Below are positions 1 to 7,462 of a stretch of 22,051 bases of DNA, piece after piece (position 1 is the first letter of the stretch; each line of letters begins with the position of its first letter). The notes beneath the pieces are model-generated. The model was not told the DNA's origin and did no database searches. It was given only the letters and a program-made list of their open reading frames with translations. Position numbers and translations under genes: made by a program. The stretch is taken from the NCBI GenBank assembly GCA_028687205.1, contig JAQUAP010000011.1:1-22051 (forward strand), read 5' to 3'. The stretch comes from Candidatus Omnitrophota bacterium (GTDB lineage: Bacteria > Omnitrophota > Gorgyraeia > Gygaellales > Profunditerraquicolaceae).

Positions 1-69
<69 letters not shown>

Positions 70-140
70 AAATTTCAAAGAATTATATATGATGGCTCTA
101 GTGATTTATTTATATTACTTACCTCATAAAAATTGACCTT

Positions 141-163
141 AGTAACCCCGCTTAAAGGTTACT
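141..163 (-). other. Stem-loop in the pre-16S leader
   Basis: A perfect 7-bp inverted repeat (AGTAACC and GGTTACT) encloses a 9-nt loop. On the minus strand it is extended by GGCC pairing GGTC across a 2x2 internal loop. It lies about 70 nt before the mature 16S 5' end, where leader processing stems usually occur. No T-run follows, so it is not a terminator. Confidence 0.45.
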
Positions 164-187
164 ATGGCCTCGCTTGGCTATTCAATT

Positions 188-199
188 ATCAAAAGAGCA
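188..199 (-). promoter_or_regulatory. boxA-like rRNA antitermination element
   Basis: The minus strand reads TGCTCTTTTGAT, with the first eight bases TGCTCTTT identical to the E. coli rrn boxA core (TGCTCTTTAACAA). It lies in the expected place, between the rRNA promoter and 16S and directly 3' of a hairpin, as boxB-boxA are ordered in E. coli rrn leaders. BoxA RNA is bound by NusB/NusE (S10) to make rRNA transcription resistant to termination. Its first T is also the last T of the preceding T-run. Confidence 0.65.
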
Positions 200-230
200 A
201 AAAAATACGCCCCAACGTGAAGTTGGGGCG
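199..230 (-). terminator. Terminator-like or boxB-like hairpin in the 16S leader
   Basis: On the minus strand a perfect 9-bp stem CGCCCCAAC/GTTGGGGCG with loop TTCAC is followed at once by TATTTTTTT. This has every mark of an intrinsic terminator. It sits between the best rRNA promoter and 16S and directly abuts boxA, so it may act as the boxB-like hairpin of the antitermination leader, as an attenuator, or as the end of a short (~135 nt) upstream RNA. Sequence alone cannot decide between these. Confidence 0.7.
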
Positions 231-341
231 CACAAATTTACACTCCTCCGTGCGCTCAATCCCGTCGGTCAACTAACTACATAAATTTATCAAAACCTCT
301 ATTTGTCTTTTTCATAGACCCCTTAATTAGAGGGAGTTCTA

Positions 342-369
342 AGTTTACAACAAATCTGTATTTTGTCAA
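342..369 (-). promoter_or_regulatory. Probable rRNA operon promoter
   Basis: The minus strand carries a perfect -35 TTGACA (369-364), a 16-nt spacer and a -10 TAAACT (347-342, four of six matches to TATAAT). Transcription would start near 335, giving a leader of about 265 nt before mature 16S. It is the best sigma70-like promoter in the region and lies downstream of the HD-GYP stop codon. Confidence 0.6.
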
Positions 370-426
370 GTATTTTTTATTATTTTTAAGTAAAGCCAAA
401 CTCTATGTATTTATTGGGGTTAATAG

Positions 427-445
427 CGCTCTAAAAGCTTTAGAG
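427..445. repeat. Short palindrome over the HD-GYP stop codon
   Basis: GCTCTAAA and TTTAGAGC form an 8-bp stem around a 3-nt loop and include the stop codon at 440-442. No T-run follows on either strand, so it is at best a weak transcript-end structure. Confidence 0.35.
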
Positions 446-1510
446 CCGGTCAACCACCTTTAAGAAGGCCTCAACCACTTTGGGGTCAAATTGCGTGCCG
501 CTATGTTTCTTGATCTCTTCTACCGCCGCCTCTTTGGTAAGGGGGATTTTGCGGTAAGAACGCGCTGAACGCATGGCTTCGTAGGCATCGGCAAGATGGA
601 TAATCCGCGCGCCTAAGGGGATATCCTCTCCCTTGCCTCCCACGGGGTAGCCTGTGCCATTATAATGCTCATGATGCTGCCTGACTAATTCGATTACGTC
701 ATTTAAGAAAGTAAGGGGCTCTAATATCTGGACGGCGATCTGCGGGTGCCGGCGGATCTGTGTCCATTCCTCATCCGTCAGGGAACTGGTCTTGCCTAAA
801 ATACAATCCTCAACCCCGATCTTACCCAGGTCATGCAGTTCGCAGGCCTGGCGGATAGTCTCGACATCTTTAGCCGAAAGCCCCATTTCGGAAGCGATAG
901 CCACGGCGATTTTAGCGACATTCTCAGAGTGGCTATGAGTATAATGGTCGCGCGCGTCGATCGCCTGCGCTAAAACCTTGATTGTGCGCATATACGTAGA
1001 GCGTAAATCTTCATAAAGCCGGGTGAGGTTTTTGGTGGAATCCTCTATCCTCTTGGCAAGAAGGGTATTCTGTTTCTCTAACGCGGAATTGCTCTCTTTT
1101 AAGCCCTGCGTCAGCCTGCGGTTAGCTATCATGAGCGTATGCATATCGATGCCTTTTTTAACCAGGAAAAATAATTTTTCCAGGTTGATGGGCTTGGCGA
1201 TAAAATCATAAATACCCAGGCTGAACAGGTATTCTAAGACCTCCTGTTTATGTTCATCAAGGAGCGCGATAATATTGCAATCCGGGTCAATAGCCTTAAG
1301 CTCCCTGATCAAATCCTGGGGGCTTAAGTCAGGCATCTGGGTCTTGGCAATCACTAAATCAAAGCCGTTATCCTTGAAGGTGGCCAAGCCTCTCTTCGCC
1401 GTCGGCTCAATAGCGACAAAATACCCGCCATCCACCATTAATTTTTCGATTAAATAGCGGGATAATTCATTGTCATCGCAGATAAATAAAATTTTATTGT
1501 TTTCCTGCAT
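440..1510 (-). CDS. Response-regulator-like protein with degenerate receiver and HD-GYP phosphodiesterase domain
   Basis: The ATG at 1510 is chosen because GAGGAG (1522-1517) sits 5 nt upstream; an adjacent GTG at 1513 is too close to it. The product has 356 residues. Residues 5-120 resemble a CheY-type receiver, with the acidic pair D12-D13 and K106, but the phospho-acceptor position in DLVI-A-K-T-Q-MP is Lys56 instead of Asp. A coiled linker (about 125-170) follows. The HD-GYP domain (about 170-350) keeps H226-D227 (ELHDLGKIG), H279-H280-E (HHEHYNGTGYP) and the G287-Y-P motif, so the metal site looks intact. HD-GYP domains hydrolyse c-di-GMP to pGpG or GMP in the cytoplasm. The receiver probably does not work by normal Asp phosphorylation. 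The gene follows the radical SAM gene and has a candidate promoter of its own. Confidence 0.9.
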   Translation of the reverse strand: MQENNKILFICDDNELSRYLIEKLMVDGGYFVAIEPTAKRGLATFKDNGFDLVIAKTQMPDLSPQDLIRELKAIDPDCNIIALLDEHKQEVLEYLFSLGIYDFIAKPINLEKLFFLVKKGIDMHTLMIANRRLTQGLKESNSALEKQNTLLAKRIEDSTKNLTRLYEDLRSTYMRTIKVLAQAIDARDHYTHSHSENVAKIAVAIASEMGLSAKDVETIRQACELHDLGKIGVEDCILGKTSSLTDEEWTQIRRHPQIAVQILEPLTFLNDVIELVRQHHEHYNGTGYPVGGKGEDIPLGARIIHLADAYEAMRSARSYRKIPLTKEAAVEEIKKHSGTQFDPKVVEAFLKVVDRL

Positions 1511-1535
1511 CACTGCTCCTCTTTACCCGCCTTTG

Positions 1536-1564
1536 ATTATACCGCGGAGCCTATTTTATAGCAA
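1536..1564 (-). promoter_or_regulatory. Candidate promoter for the HD-GYP gene
   Basis: On the minus strand, TTGCTA (1564-1559, four of six), a 17-nt spacer and a perfect TATAAT (1541-1536) overlap the end of the radical SAM gene. The predicted start near 1529 gives a leader of about 19 nt that includes the GAGGAG ribosome site. Confidence 0.45.
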
Positions 1565-3308
1565 CGGTTTTATCAAATTCGGCGATTAGGGCGTCTTTGG
1601 CTATTCCCGTGTCAATAAAATCCCAGGGGAGGATATCTTTTGTCTCTTTTTGCGCCAGGTAAAACTGCGGGTCTATATTCAAATCACTGAAAGCGCTGAG
1701 CCATCTATCAAAGTTAAAATAATTGCTCCAGGCGTCAAATCGCGCCCCGCCTTTAAAAGCGGCATAAATCACCGTGGACAATTTCCTGTCTCCCCTGGAA
1801 AGCACGCCCTCTAAAATACTCATCGCAGCGTTATGAAAACTTAAATTAAGCCTTTTGGATTTTTTGGCCTTCTCCCTTAAATAATCCTGCTTGCGCTTTA
1901 TCTCCTCTAAATCCTGCGTCGGGAACCATTGCAAAGCAGTATGCGGCTTGGGGATCAAGGTATTAATGCTGACATTTACGCCTGCCGCGGGTTTACCGCT
2001 CTTTTTTCTTAATTCCGAAACCTTTAAGGCAAAATCAATAATCGCGTCCAGGTCTTCTTCTTTTTCCCCGGGGAGGCCGATCATAAAATAAAGTTTTACA
2101 TGCTGATAGCCGGAGGCGTATGCCTGCTCAAGCGACTTAAAAAACTCGTCGCTGTTAAAATCTTTGGCTAAAAGATTACGCAGCCGCTCACTCCCTGCCT
2201 CAGGGGCAAAAGTAAGGCCGGTCTTTTTGACTTTAGCGATTATAGAAGAGGCATTCCCCACTAATGTCCTGGCCTTGATTGACGGTAAAGACAGGCTCAC
2301 TGCCTTGGTGTCAAATAAATTCATTAAACTCTGCAGGATTTTTTCTACCTGGGGGTAATCGCTGACTGAAAGCCCGCCTAAGGAGATTTCTTCGTAGCCG
2401 GTGCGCTGGTAAAGCTCTTCGGCTAAATGTAACACGTTCTCCAGCGTTCTCTGCCTGAGAGGAAAATATTGCGTGCGCGCCTGGCAAAAACGGCAGCGGT
2501 TAGGGCAGCCGCGCATAATCTCTAAGGTAAGGCGGTCATGGATGACCTGGATATACGGCAGAAGCCAATCCAGGGGATAATAAGCTGCATCCAGGTTTTT
2601 TATGAAGCGTTTCTTAATCCGCGCGGGGAGAGAGTTGAACTTTGGCTTAAATTCCTTAAGCTTACCCTGGCTATCATAGGAAACCTCATAAAGAGATGGG
2701 ACATAAACGCCTTCAATCCGGGCAAACTTTAGCAATAATTCCTCTTTGCTCAACTTTGCTGCCTTATATTCCTCTTTATGTTTACGGTAGAGATTAATTA
2801 TCTCTAAAGCCGCCTCCTCCGCTTCTCCGATGACAAAAAAATCAAAGAAAGCGTGCATGGGTTCCGGATTAAGCGTGCAAGGGCCGCCGCCGACGATTAA
2901 AGGATAGCGGCTATCGCGGTCAGCTGACTTTAAGGGGATCTCCCCCAGCTCCAGGAGATTTAAAACATTGGTATAGCCTAATTCCGAACCCAGGGAAAAA
3001 CCCGCTAAATCAAATTCGCTGAGTTTGCGGCGCGACTCTAAGGAAAGGAGCTGGCGCTTGGACAGGCGTAAGAGCCCTTCCATATCCTGGGCGGGAGAAA
3101 AAAATCTCTCGCAAATTACATCCGGTATATTATTCAGCAGCCCGTAAATAATCTTTAAGCCCAGGTTACTCATCCCTACTTCATACAAATCCGCGAAACT
3201 AATCGCGAATTTAATCTTGGCGGATGCGAAATCTTTTTTTGAGCTGTTAATCTCCTGACCGATATATTGGCCGGGCTTATTTACTTTTAATAACAGGTCT
3301 TCATACAT
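1551..3308 (-). CDS. B12-binding-like radical SAM protein, TIGR03960 type
   Basis: The 585-residue product starts MYEDLLLKVNKPGQYIGQEI, the usual N-terminus of the TIGR03960 family. Residues about 30-175 resemble the Rossmann-like domain seen N-terminal in B12-type radical SAM proteins, without a DxHxxG cobalamin-binding motif. The radical SAM core begins near 255 and has C268-x3-C272-x2-C275 (RGCPNRCRFCQAR) for the 4Fe-4S cluster and SAM. In many bacteria this family is encoded beside rod-shape genes and next to, or fused with, a DUF2344 (TIGR03936) protein and ribonuclease G. Here it follows rodA, but no DUF2344 partner or rng is present. The substrate of the family is unknown to me. The start lacks a Shine-Dalgarno because a palindrome ends 6 bp upstream. 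Confidence 0.88.
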   Translation of the reverse strand: MYEDLLLKVNKPGQYIGQEINSSKKDFASAKIKFAISFADLYEVGMSNLGLKIIYGLLNNIPDVICERFFSPAQDMEGLLRLSKRQLLSLESRRKLSEFDLAGFSLGSELGYTNVLNLLELGEIPLKSADRDSRYPLIVGGGPCTLNPEPMHAFFDFFVIGEAEEAALEIINLYRKHKEEYKAAKLSKEELLLKFARIEGVYVPSLYEVSYDSQGKLKEFKPKFNSLPARIKKRFIKNLDAAYYPLDWLLPYIQVIHDRLTLEIMRGCPNRCRFCQARTQYFPLRQRTLENVLHLAEELYQRTGYEEISLGGLSVSDYPQVEKILQSLMNLFDTKAVSLSLPSIKARTLVGNASSIIAKVKKTGLTFAPEAGSERLRNLLAKDFNSDEFFKSLEQAYASGYQHVKLYFMIGLPGEKEEDLDAIIDFALKVSELRKKSGKPAAGVNVSINTLIPKPHTALQWFPTQDLEEIKRKQDYLREKAKKSKRLNLSFHNAAMSILEGVLSRGDRKLSTVIYAAFKGGARFDAWSNYFNFDRWLSAFSDLNIDPQFYLAQKETKDILPWDFIDTGIAKDALIAEFDKTVAIK

Positions 3309-3314
3309 TTTTTA

Positions 3315-3381
3315 AAATAAAGGGGACGTTTCTATTTTTCTCATCAATAGGGACGGAAAAATAGAAACGTCCCCTTTATTT
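3315..3381. repeat. REP-like perfect palindrome, 26-bp arms
   Basis: Arms at 3315-3340 and 3356-3381 are perfect 26-bp reverse complements containing AAAGGGGACGTTTC, around a 15-nt loop. The element fills the rodA to radical SAM gap: it begins 2 nt after the rodA stop codon and ends 6 nt before the radical SAM ATG. The GGGGACGTTTC core and the form resemble dispersed REP/BIME-type palindromes associated with REP-associated tyrosine transposases in some bacteria. No second copy and no transposase is present in this window. The stem could also stabilise the upstream message or attenuate transcription. Confidence 0.85.
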
Positions 3382-3383
3382 CT

Positions 3384-4487
3384 CTAGAATACCGCCCTGG
3401 TCTTATCGATGTTCACTAAAATCCCCAGCGCGATAAAGGTAACCAGAATGGATGAGCCGCCGTAACTCATTAAAGGCAGGGGAATCCCTACTACCGGGGC
3501 AAGCCCCAGGTTCATCGCCACATTCACCGCCACCTGGATGGATAACATCAAAGTTATGCCAAAGGCGAGTAACTTCCCGAAGGCGTCCTGGGTCCTTTGC
3601 GCGATTAAAAATCCCTGCCGGATTAAAAGAAAATATAATAACAATAACGCGGCGCCTCCCAGAAAACCCCACTCCTCGCAAAAAGTAGCGAAAATAAAAT
3701 CCGTATGCGACTCCGGAAGAAAATGCAACTGGCTCTGCGTCCCGCTTAGCCAGCCCTTGCCAAAGAAAGCGCCTGAGCCGATGGCTATTTTAGACTGGAT
3801 TACCGTATAGCCGGCTCCCAGCGGGTCAATATTCGGATTTAAAAAAACCAGCAGCCGGTCTTTCTGGTAGTCGCGCAAAAAATGCCACATAAAAGGAAGC
3901 GGCAGGATAACGCTGGCCAGTAAAATGATGATATACCTTAGCCTGACGCGGGTCAGATAGAGCATGGAGATAAATAAAAGCATCAGGATGACGCCGCTGC
4001 CCAGGTCCGGCTGTTCAATAATCATGCTTAAAGGGATAGCGGTAAAGAAGAAAGGTAAAATTACGGCGCTGAATACCCCGAATTTAGAACAGGAGAGTTC
4101 GATATCATCGCTGGATTTACGGCTAAAATAGCGGGCAAGAAATATCGCCATTGCTAACTTGGCTAATTCCGAAGGCTGGAAATTAAACCAGCCAAACCGC
4201 AGCCAGCGCTGGGCGCCGAGGCGGGTTGTCCCGAGTAGAAAAACCAGGAATAAGAAAAATAAAGCGGCGAGGTATAAAAAATAGGTCCAGTCCCAGAAAC
4301 GGCGGTAGCTCATATTGGAGACGATGGAGAAAAGCAGCAGTCCCAGGATTATCCAGAGCAGCTGGCGCTGGAAAACTGTCTGCCAGAGCGAGCCTTCTTT
4401 CTGGTAGGTGCTGCTGTAGATGGATAATACGCCGAGCGAGCAGATTAAAAGCGCGATGATTAATATAATGAAAAATGAATTCCGCAT
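3384..4487 (-). CDS. rodA: RodA, SEDS-family peptidoglycan glycosyltransferase
   Basis: The 367-residue, highly hydrophobic protein has about ten membrane segments. SEDS landmarks are visible: the GAQRWLRFGWFNFQPSELAK region, QPDLGSG, the FLPESHTDFIFATFCEEWG loop, and the C-terminal GIPLPLMSYGGSS motif. RodA polymerises lipid II into glycan strands during cell elongation, paired with the transpeptidase PBP2. Here the PBP2 gene mrdA is directly upstream: its stop codon is two bases before the rodA ATG, so translation is likely coupled. A GGGG tract lies about 11 nt before the ATG. It is the last rod-shape gene of the operon. Confidence 0.96.
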   Translation of the reverse strand: MRNSFFIILIIALLICSLGVLSIYSSTYQKEGSLWQTVFQRQLLWIILGLLLFSIVSNMSYRRFWDWTYFLYLAALFFLFLVFLLGTTRLGAQRWLRFGWFNFQPSELAKLAMAIFLARYFSRKSSDDIELSCSKFGVFSAVILPFFFTAIPLSMIIEQPDLGSGVILMLLFISMLYLTRVRLRYIIILLASVILPLPFMWHFLRDYQKDRLLVFLNPNIDPLGAGYTVIQSKIAIGSGAFFGKGWLSGTQSQLHFLPESHTDFIFATFCEEWGFLGGAALLLLYFLLIRQGFLIAQRTQDAFGKLLAFGITLMLSIQVAVNVAMNLGLAPVVGIPLPLMSYGGSSILVTFIALGILVNIDKTRAVF

Positions 4488-4489
4488 TT

Positions 4490-6205
4490 TTATATAAGCC
4501 CCTGATTATTCATCTCCTGGATTATCTGCTTGGCCACGACGCAAGAGACATAGCCGGGCCCACCATGTTCCAGGAAAACGCAAATCACGAATTTCGGATT
4601 TTTAGACGGGAAAAAACCCGTAAACCAGGCATGCGCCTGCCTGGGCGGCGCTTGGGCAGTGCCGGTCTTACCCGCAACGCTGACCGGCAGGCTGGCTAAG
4701 ACATTAGCTGTGCCGGAAGGGCTGCTGACGACACTCTTTAAATCCTCTTTAATAGCATCAATAGTCCCTTTCCTTAAATGCACTCTCTCGCTCTTTCTCT
4801 GGTAAGCGGATAAATCGCGGCCGTCTATGGCTTTCACAATATAGGGAGTAACTAAATACCCGCCATTAGCAAAAACCGCCAGCATGCGCGTAACTTGTAA
4901 CGGGGTAACCAGGACTTCTCCCTGGCCGATGCTCATATTAGCCGTATCGCCGTCAAACCAATTCTTAAATTTATTGATCTTCCTCCATAGCGGCGAAGGG
5001 ATAAACCCCGGGACCTCATAAGGCAGCTCAAAACCGCTCGTCCTGGCAAAACCTAATTTAAGCGCGTAGTCATGTATGCCTTGCGGCCCGACCAGCAATC
5101 CGGTCTTATAGAAAAAAACATCGCAGGAGTGGGTAATGGCTTCCTGTAAATTCTGCGCGCCGTGCGTATTCCAGCACTTAAACTCCCGCCTGCCTATAAG
5201 AGTACTGCCCTGGCAGACAAAAGAAGTGTTCAGGTTAATTTTTTTATTTTCTAATGCCGCGCTGGCCACAACCAGTTTAAATACGGAAGCCGGCGCGCAG
5301 GCAGCGCTTACCGCGCGGTTCATTAAAGGAGAATTTGAGTTATTCAGCAGGCTGGAGATAGCGGAGTTATTTTTTTCCGCGAACGCCTCCGGCTTGAACG
5401 CGGGAGAACTGGCCATAGCAAAAATCTCTCCTGTATACGGGTCCATAATAATCACGCAGCCCTTCCTGCCGGAGAGATAATCTTCGGCTATCTTTTGGAT
5501 TTTAATGTTCAGGGTAAGCTGGATATCCTTGCCGTTAAGCGGCGGCTTAAATCCCAGCGTGCGGATGAACTTTCCGCGGTGGTCTACCTCAAAAGAAATC
5601 CCCCCTTCTTCCTGGCGCAGGTAATAATCATATTTCTCTTCCACGCCGCCAAAGCCGACGATATCTTTAGTTTTATAACCGTAATCTTCAAGCTTGGTCA
5701 GGCGCCAGCGGTCAATCTCGCTGACATAACCTAAAACATGGCTGGCCAGCTTTCCCTGGGGATAGTGCCTTAAGGGATTGGCTTGCACGATGATTGCCGG
5801 CAGGTCTACCTTAAGTTCGTCTAAGGCAATGGCCTCTTTTAAGCCTATGTTCCTGGCAATCGTTACCGGGATGGACGAAGAGATATACCCGTTATTAAAC
5901 GCGCTGCTTAAATCCCTGGCGTTTTTAAGGAGTATGCGGCTGGCGCTTAAAATTATTTTTTCCTTTTGGGCCTCATCCTGCGGTAGAAGCATTAAATCAT
6001 AAGAAAGCCGGCTATCGGCGATAACCTGACCTTGGCGGTCAGTTATCCTGCCCCGGCTGCCGTCTTGGCTGACTAGCCTGATGCAATTTCTATTACCCAG
6101 TTCCCTGTAGGCCCGGCCATGGATAACTTCCAGGTTAAGTAAGCCCACCCCAAGTAACAAAAATATGCCCGCTACAATCCAGGTAACCAGCCGGAGTCTC
6201 ATCAT
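4490..6205 (-). CDS. mrdA: Penicillin-binding protein 2, elongation transpeptidase
   Basis: The 571-residue class B PBP has an N-terminal membrane anchor (about 5-27), a dimerisation/pedestal region and a C-terminal transpeptidase domain. Catalytic motifs are S307-V-F-K310 (in APASVFK), S360-C-D362 and K512-T-G514 (AGKTGTAQ). The usual PGS before the first motif is PAS here. It crosslinks peptidoglycan in the periplasm within the Rod complex and is the target of mecillinam-type beta-lactams. The start overlaps the mreD stop in an ATGA, and a second ATG at 6202 is also possible. Confidence 0.96.
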   Translation of the reverse strand: MMRLRLVTWIVAGIFLLLGVGLLNLEVIHGRAYRELGNRNCIRLVSQDGSRGRITDRQGQVIADSRLSYDLMLLPQDEAQKEKIILSASRILLKNARDLSSAFNNGYISSSIPVTIARNIGLKEAIALDELKVDLPAIIVQANPLRHYPQGKLASHVLGYVSEIDRWRLTKLEDYGYKTKDIVGFGGVEEKYDYYLRQEEGGISFEVDHRGKFIRTLGFKPPLNGKDIQLTLNIKIQKIAEDYLSGRKGCVIIMDPYTGEIFAMASSPAFKPEAFAEKNNSAISSLLNNSNSPLMNRAVSAACAPASVFKLVVASAALENKKINLNTSFVCQGSTLIGRREFKCWNTHGAQNLQEAITHSCDVFFYKTGLLVGPQGIHDYALKLGFARTSGFELPYEVPGFIPSPLWRKINKFKNWFDGDTANMSIGQGEVLVTPLQVTRMLAVFANGGYLVTPYIVKAIDGRDLSAYQRKSERVHLRKGTIDAIKEDLKSVVSSPSGTANVLASLPVSVAGKTGTAQAPPRQAHAWFTGFFPSKNPKFVICVFLEHGGPGYVSCVVAKQIIQEMNNQGLI

Positions 6206-6669
6206 ACCCTGACTTTCATTATTTTTAAAATTAACGGCAGTAAGAGCGCCGTGTATAAGGCGCCAAAGAAAACCAGGCGCAGGAATATGCCTAAGGGTAT
6301 AAAGCTGCCGGAGTAAACCAGGACTAAACCGCTGATGATATTCTGCAGCAGCGCGATGATAAAAAGCAGGAGCGTACGGCTAAGGTTATCTTCTATGGAT
6401 ACCTTGCGGGTTATTTTTACAATCAGGAAACTCCAGAGGCTGAATAATAATATATCCGCGCCGAACGCCGAGAGCGTAAAGGCATCTTTGAATATGCCCA
6501 GCGCTAAGCTGAAGATAACCGCCTGCCTGCCTTCCAGAAAAAGGCTGGCCAGGACAACGCTGACCAGGAAAAGGTCGGGTTGGGCTCCGAAAAACTTAAA
6601 ATAATGCAGGGAGGTCAGCTGAAATAGCCCTAAGGCCAAAGCGATAAGCGCTAAAGTAGAAAGCTTCAT
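6202..6669 (-). CDS. mreD: MreD, rod-shape-determining inner-membrane protein
   Basis: The 155-residue protein is almost entirely hydrophobic with about five membrane segments, as is typical of MreD (about 160 residues). It lacks catalytic motifs, so identification rests on this topology and on its position between mreC and mrdA. It overlaps both neighbours by four bases (ATGA junctions at 6666-6669 and 6202-6205), which points to translational coupling. MreD bridges MreC to the elongation machinery. Confidence 0.9.
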   Translation of the reverse strand: MKLSTLALIALALGLFQLTSLHYFKFFGAQPDLFLVSVVLASLFLEGRQAVIFSLALGIFKDAFTLSAFGADILLFSLWSFLIVKITRKVSIEDNLSRTLLLFIIALLQNIISGLVLVYSGSFIPLGIFLRLVFFGALYTALLLPLILKIMKVRV

Positions 6670-7439
6670 GGGATAATGACCAGGACTTCTTCGATATTGG
6701 AGAGCTCGACCGCCGGCTTGACTAAGGCGTACTGGCTTAAGCCGGAAAAATCCCTGCCGATATCAACCACTCTTCCGATAAGTAAACCTTTAGGGTAAGT
6801 CTCGTTTAATCCGGAGCTGACGATTACGTCCTGCAATTTTATATCGGCGTCATCAGGCAGATATTTCATAATCAGGTTGGCCCCCAGCGTACCGCAGACC
6901 AGGCCCTCCTGGCGCGAACGCTGGACTAAAGCCGAGACGCCAAGGTTCGGGTCATTAAGCAGCATTACCTTAGCCGTTGAAGGCGTTGTCTCAACCACCC
7001 TGCCGGCTAAACCCAGGAATGTAGCTACTGCCAGGCCCTTCCTTATGCCCTGGCTGCTTCCTTTATCAATCACCAGGCCTGAAGACCAGTTATCCGCCGG
7101 ACGGGCGATGACCCTGGCGGCAATAACTCTGAGGCTGGATTTTTGCTTAAAAGAAAGGGTTTTTTTCAGGCGGATATTTTCCAGATAGATTTCATTCAGG
7201 GCGTTAAGCTTATACCTTAAGAACTCAAGCTCTTTATTCAGCCTTTCATTTTCAACGAGGTTATGGTGGTAAAAGAGCATACCGCCGAATTCGCGCTGTA
7301 AAAAAGCAACCAGGCTAAACGGCTGCTGCGTAACCGCCAGTATAGGGGTTCTTAAAATTATTATGGAAACAGAGAGGAAGACAAGTAATGCGACAATTAC
7401 GAGGAGTGGGATTAACTTTTTGTTTTTGAGGTTAAACAC
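6666..7439 (-). CDS. mreC: MreC, rod-shape-determining periplasmic protein
   Basis: The 257-residue product has a short cytoplasmic N-terminus, one membrane segment (about 10-29), a periplasmic coiled coil (about 60-95, ENERLNKELEFLRYKLNALNE) and the two-lobed beta domain typical of MreC (about 105-257, with VIARPADNWSSGLVIDKGSSQGI). It starts with GTG, 23 nt after mreB, and no strong ribosome site is visible. MreC activates PBP2-RodA in the elongasome. Confidence 0.95.
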   Translation of the reverse strand: MFNLKNKKLIPLLVIVALLVFLSVSIIILRTPILAVTQQPFSLVAFLQREFGGMLFYHHNLVENERLNKELEFLRYKLNALNEIYLENIRLKKTLSFKQKSSLRVIAARVIARPADNWSSGLVIDKGSSQGIRKGLAVATFLGLAGRVVETTPSTAKVMLLNDPNLGVSALVQRSRQEGLVCGTLGANLIMKYLPDDADIKLQDVIVSSGLNETYPKGLLIGRVVDIGRDFSGLSQYALVKPAVELSNIEEVLVIIP

Positions 7440-7462
7440 ATTTTATGCGGCTTACGAACAGA

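Larger units (their letters stand above)
70..341 (-). other. Pre-16S leader region
   Basis: This is most of the non-coding stretch between the HD-GYP gene and 16S. On the minus strand it holds, in order: a possible 6-bp stem GCGCAC/GTGCGC (255-250 with 233-228); a 9-bp GC-rich hairpin with a T-run (230-199); a boxA element (199-188); and a stem with AGTAACC (163-157) pairing GGTTACT (147-141), extended by GGCC/GGTC after a small internal loop. The last stem is a plausible processing stem. A 12-codon ATG frame at 315-277 has only a weak AAGGGG upstream and is not called as a gene. Confidence 0.55.

Noticed and set aside
277..315. A 12-codon reading frame (MKKTNRGFDKFM) in the 16S leader, as a leader peptide
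   Set aside because: The ribosome site is weak, there is no run of regulatory codons, and such short frames arise often by chance. Kept only as a note.
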